8,431 nucleotides of DNA from an uncultured Eubacteriales bacterium (GTDB lineage Bacteria; Bacillota; Clostridia; Lachnospirales; CAG-274): contig CABVAP010000101.1 in the NCBI GenBank assembly GCA_902496345.1, positions 1 through 8,431 of the forward strand, written 5' to 3'. Shown here piece after piece: positions 6,483 through 8,431 of the stretch. The translations under genes were made by a program, and so were the position numbers. Each line of letters starts with the position of its first letter. The first letter of the stretch is position 1. The notes beneath the pieces were generated by a model. The model saw only the letters and a list, made by a program, of their open reading frames with translations, did no database searches and was not told the DNA's origin.

Positions 6483-6490
6483 TTTGGAGG
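6483..6490 (+). promoter_or_regulatory. Ribosome binding site deciding the rqcH start
   Basis: TTTGGAGG ends 8 nt before the ATG at 6499. The alternative ATG at 6451 has no comparable site. Confidence 0.8.
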
Positions 6491-6498
6491 TTTTATTT

Positions 6499-8259
6499 AT
6501 GGCACTTGACGGAATAGCGATTTCTTGTATAATATGTGAATTAGAAAAAGCACTTTTAGGAGGGCGTGTTGATAAGATATATCAGCCAGAAAATGATGAA
6601 ATAATACTTTCGGTAAGAAGTTTAGGAAAAGCGTATAAACTTCTTATGACAGCGAATGCGTCACACCCTCGTATACATTTGACAGAAAAAAATAAGTCAA
6701 ATCCAATGCAACCACCATTGTTTTGTATGGTATTAAGAAAACACCTTATAAGTGGAAAAATCATTGATATAACACAACCGGAATTTGAAAGAATTATAAA
6801 TATACACATTGAATCAATAAATGAGCTTGGCGACTACTCAACGAAAAAACTTATAATTGAGATAATGGGTAAACACAGCAATATAATACTTGTCGATGAA
6901 AATAATGTTATACTTGACTCAGCGAAACATATAACTCACGAAAAAAGCTCAGTAAGAGAAGTACTTCCGGGAAAAATATATGTTGCACCACCGTCTGAAA
7001 AAACAAATACAATGGATTTAGATAAAAATAATTTTGACGAATATGTAAAAAATAGTCAGTCAAAAAAATTACAAAAATTAATTTATGAATCATATAACGG
7101 TGTAAGTCCGTCTTTTGCGTCTGAAATATGTTTTAGAGCAGGATTGAATCCATCAGATATAGTTTCAGAAAAAACAGAAACAGAGCTAGATGCCTTGTAT
7201 AATAGTTTTAATGATATAGTTAAAGAAATAAAAGCTGGTGACTTTTCACCAGAAGCGATATATTCAGAAAAAGGCAAATTAACAGATTTTTCACCAATGG
7301 AAATGAAGCAATATATAGGCTATAAAAAGCAAAAATTTAATTCAATATCAGAATTGCTCGAATTTTTCTATGTTGAAAAAGATAATCAATATAGGATAAA
7401 TCAAAAATCACAAGATTTAAAAAAATTAATAAATCACAATATAGAAAGATGCGTAAAGAAAAAAGATATTCAGATAAAAACATTAAAAGAAATATCTGGT
7501 AGGGATAAATTAAAGCTATATGGTGAGCTTATAACATCAAACATTTATTCAATCCCAAAGGGAGCAGAAGACTTTACAACACAAAACTTTTATGATGAAA
7601 ATTTGGCAGATATAACAATACCTCTTGACCCAACATTAACTCCGTCAGAGAATGCACAGAAATATTTTAAACAGTACAACAAAGAGAAGAGAACTTTTTT
7701 AGCATTACAAACACAAATTGCACAAAATGATGAAGAGTTAGCATATCTTGAGGGAATATTAACATCTGTCCAGACATCTACCGATGAACAAGATGTAAAG
7801 GAAATTAGACAAGAGCTTTATGAACAAGGCTTTATAAAGAAATTAAAACAACAAAAAGGTAAAGTCAAACCAATAAAATCAAAACCACTACACTATGTTT
7901 CATCTGATGGATTTGACATTTATGTGGGTAAAAACAACCACCAAAACGATGAGTTGACATTAAAATTTGCAAAAGGCAATGACATTTGGCTACACACAAA
8001 AAAAATTCCAGGTTCACACGTAATAATAGTCACAGAGGGCAAAGAACTTCCAGACACCACCTTAAACGAGGGAGCTATGTTAGCTGCATTTTACAGCAAG
8101 GGAAAAAATTCAACACTTGTACCTGTTGATTACACACCAAAGAAATTTGTTAAAAAACCAAACGGGGCAAAACCAGGAATGGTAATTTATGAAACAAACA
8201 AAACAGCTTATATAACCCCAACAGAAGAAGAGATAGAAAAAATAAAAAAAATAGACTAA
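6499..8259 (+). CDS. rqcH: Ribosome quality control factor RqcH (NFACT / FbpA family)
   Basis: Binds the large ribosomal subunit blocked by a peptidyl-tRNA and directs addition of C-terminal alanine tails that mark the stalled chain for degradation. Older annotations call this family fibronectin-binding protein (FbpA/PavA). In the 586-aa form the NFACT-N domain starts MALDGIAISCI and includes FCMVLRKHL at 75-83 and EIMGKHSNIILVDENN at 121-136. A helix-hairpin-helix-like segment follows around 200-220, a long Lys/Glu/Gln-rich coiled-coil arm around 295-450, and the NFACT-R domain from about 463 with GNDIWLHTKKIPGSHVII at 493-510 and a basic PKKFVKKPNGAKPG stretch. B. subtilis RqcH needs Asp97-Arg98 for function; here the pair is Glu97-Arg98. 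The upstream ATG at 6451 is rejected because promoter and ribosome site both point to 6499. rqcH lies near yicC in B. subtilis too. Confidence 0.96.
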   Translation: MALDGIAISCIICELEKALLGGRVDKIYQPENDEIILSVRSLGKAYKLLMTANASHPRIHLTEKNKSNPMQPPLFCMVLRKHLISGKIIDITQPEFERIINIHIESINELGDYSTKKLIIEIMGKHSNIILVDENNVILDSAKHITHEKSSVREVLPGKIYVAPPSEKTNTMDLDKNNFDEYVKNSQSKKLQKLIYESYNGVSPSFASEICFRAGLNPSDIVSEKTETELDALYNSFNDIVKEIKAGDFSPEAIYSEKGKLTDFSPMEMKQYIGYKKQKFNSISELLEFFYVEKDNQYRINQKSQDLKKLINHNIERCVKKKDIQIKTLKEISGRDKLKLYGELITSNIYSIPKGAEDFTTQNFYDENLADITIPLDPTLTPSENAQKYFKQYNKEKRTFLALQTQIAQNDEELAYLEGILTSVQTSTDEQDVKEIRQELYEQGFIKKLKQQKGKVKPIKSKPLHYVSSDGFDIYVGKNNHQNDELTLKFAKGNDIWLHTKKIPGSHVIIVTEGKELPDTTLNEGAMLAAFYSKGKNSTLVPVDYTPKKFVKKPNGAKPGMVIYETNKTAYITPTEEEIEKIKKID

Positions 8260-8280
8260 CAAATTAGAAGTTGTAGGGCT

Positions 8281-8304
8281 AAACTTTTTTGTTAAAAAGA
8301 TTTT
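8281..8304 (+). terminator. Weak candidate terminator of rqcH
   Basis: CTTTTT (8284-8289) and AAAAAG (8294-8299) form a stem with a TGTT loop, extendable through AAA/TTT with one bulged base, about 25 bases after the rqcH stop and ending in ATTTT. It has only one G-C pair, so it is unusually AT-rich for an intrinsic terminator. No better terminator is visible before the end of the window. Confidence 0.3.
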
Positions 8305-8345
8305 AAAAAACTAGTTTTGTGGTGGTTTTAGTTTTTGATTTATAA

Positions 8346-8410
8346 TCCGATTTTATCGGAAATCTATTTATTTGCCTACGGCGTGGTACTTTTTGATTGC
8401 AAAAAGTACC
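8346..8410. repeat. Hairpin cluster, right flank, related to the left-flank array
   Basis: Three inverted repeats lie in a row: TCCGAT/ATCGGA (8346-8351 with 8355-8360, TTT loop); GCC/GGC (8374-8376 with 8380-8382, TAC loop); and an 11-bp perfect stem GGTACTTTTTG/CAAAAAGTACC (8385-8395 with 8400-8410). Read on the minus strand the order is long ACTTTT stem, short G-C stem with GTA loop, then the CGGA stem, the same order as 86-133 on the plus strand. The words GTACTTTT and TTTATCGGAAA occur exactly in both flanks. The cluster is followed by a C/G-run (CCTGGGGGG) and may continue past the window end. Confidence 0.7.
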
Positions 8411-8431
8411 CAAAAACCTGGGGGGTTTCGA

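Noticed and set aside
6451..6498. 16-residue N-terminal extension of rqcH
   Set aside because: The ATG at 6451 coincides with the predicted transcription start, has no ribosome site, and homologs begin at the MALDGIA-type sequence.
8307..8318. Palindrome AAAACTAGTTTT after rqcH
   Set aside because: Its centre is CTAG with no room for a stable loop, and no G-C rich stem or T-run makes it a terminator.

Overview
The window looks like a chromosomal segment from a low-GC Gram-positive anaerobe, most likely class Clostridia. The evidence is strong AT bias in every gene, G-rich Shine-Dalgarno sequences, a RemA (DUF370) gene, and a gene order matching the Bacillus subtilis ylo region (yloA/rqcH, yloC/yicC, remA, gmk, rpoZ, priA, def). 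The genus cannot be fixed from the sequence alone.

Layout. Positions 1-313 contain no credible gene but hold a dense run of short inverted repeats. On the minus strand, reading from 6383 down to 314, seven genes run in one direction: yicC, remA, gmk, rpoZ, priA, def and a family 2 glycosyltransferase. On the plus strand, rqcH (6499-8259) is divergent from yicC and has its own strong SigA-type promoter. After rqcH (8260-8431) there is more intergenic DNA with the same style of inverted repeats.

How the genes fit together. The minus-strand cluster is core housekeeping: RNA turnover (YicC), a DNA-binding biofilm/osmoregulator (RemA), GMP phosphorylation (Gmk), RNA polymerase omega (RpoZ), replication restart helicase (PriA) and removal of N-terminal formyl groups (Def). 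RqcH is the bacterial ribosome quality control factor that adds C-terminal alanine tails to stalled chains. A promoter with a perfect TTGACA box between remA and gmk suggests that gmk and the genes after it can be transcribed independently of yicC-remA.

What stands out. Two non-coding hairpin clusters sit just 3' of the two outward-facing transcription units and share module order and short exact words. Omega has an unusually long, very acidic tail. A glycosyltransferase occupies the place after def where fmt is expected, and coaBC is absent between rpoZ and priA. I see no complete novel system, transposase, CRISPR array, tRNA or rRNA. The hairpin elements are the best candidate for something undescribed.
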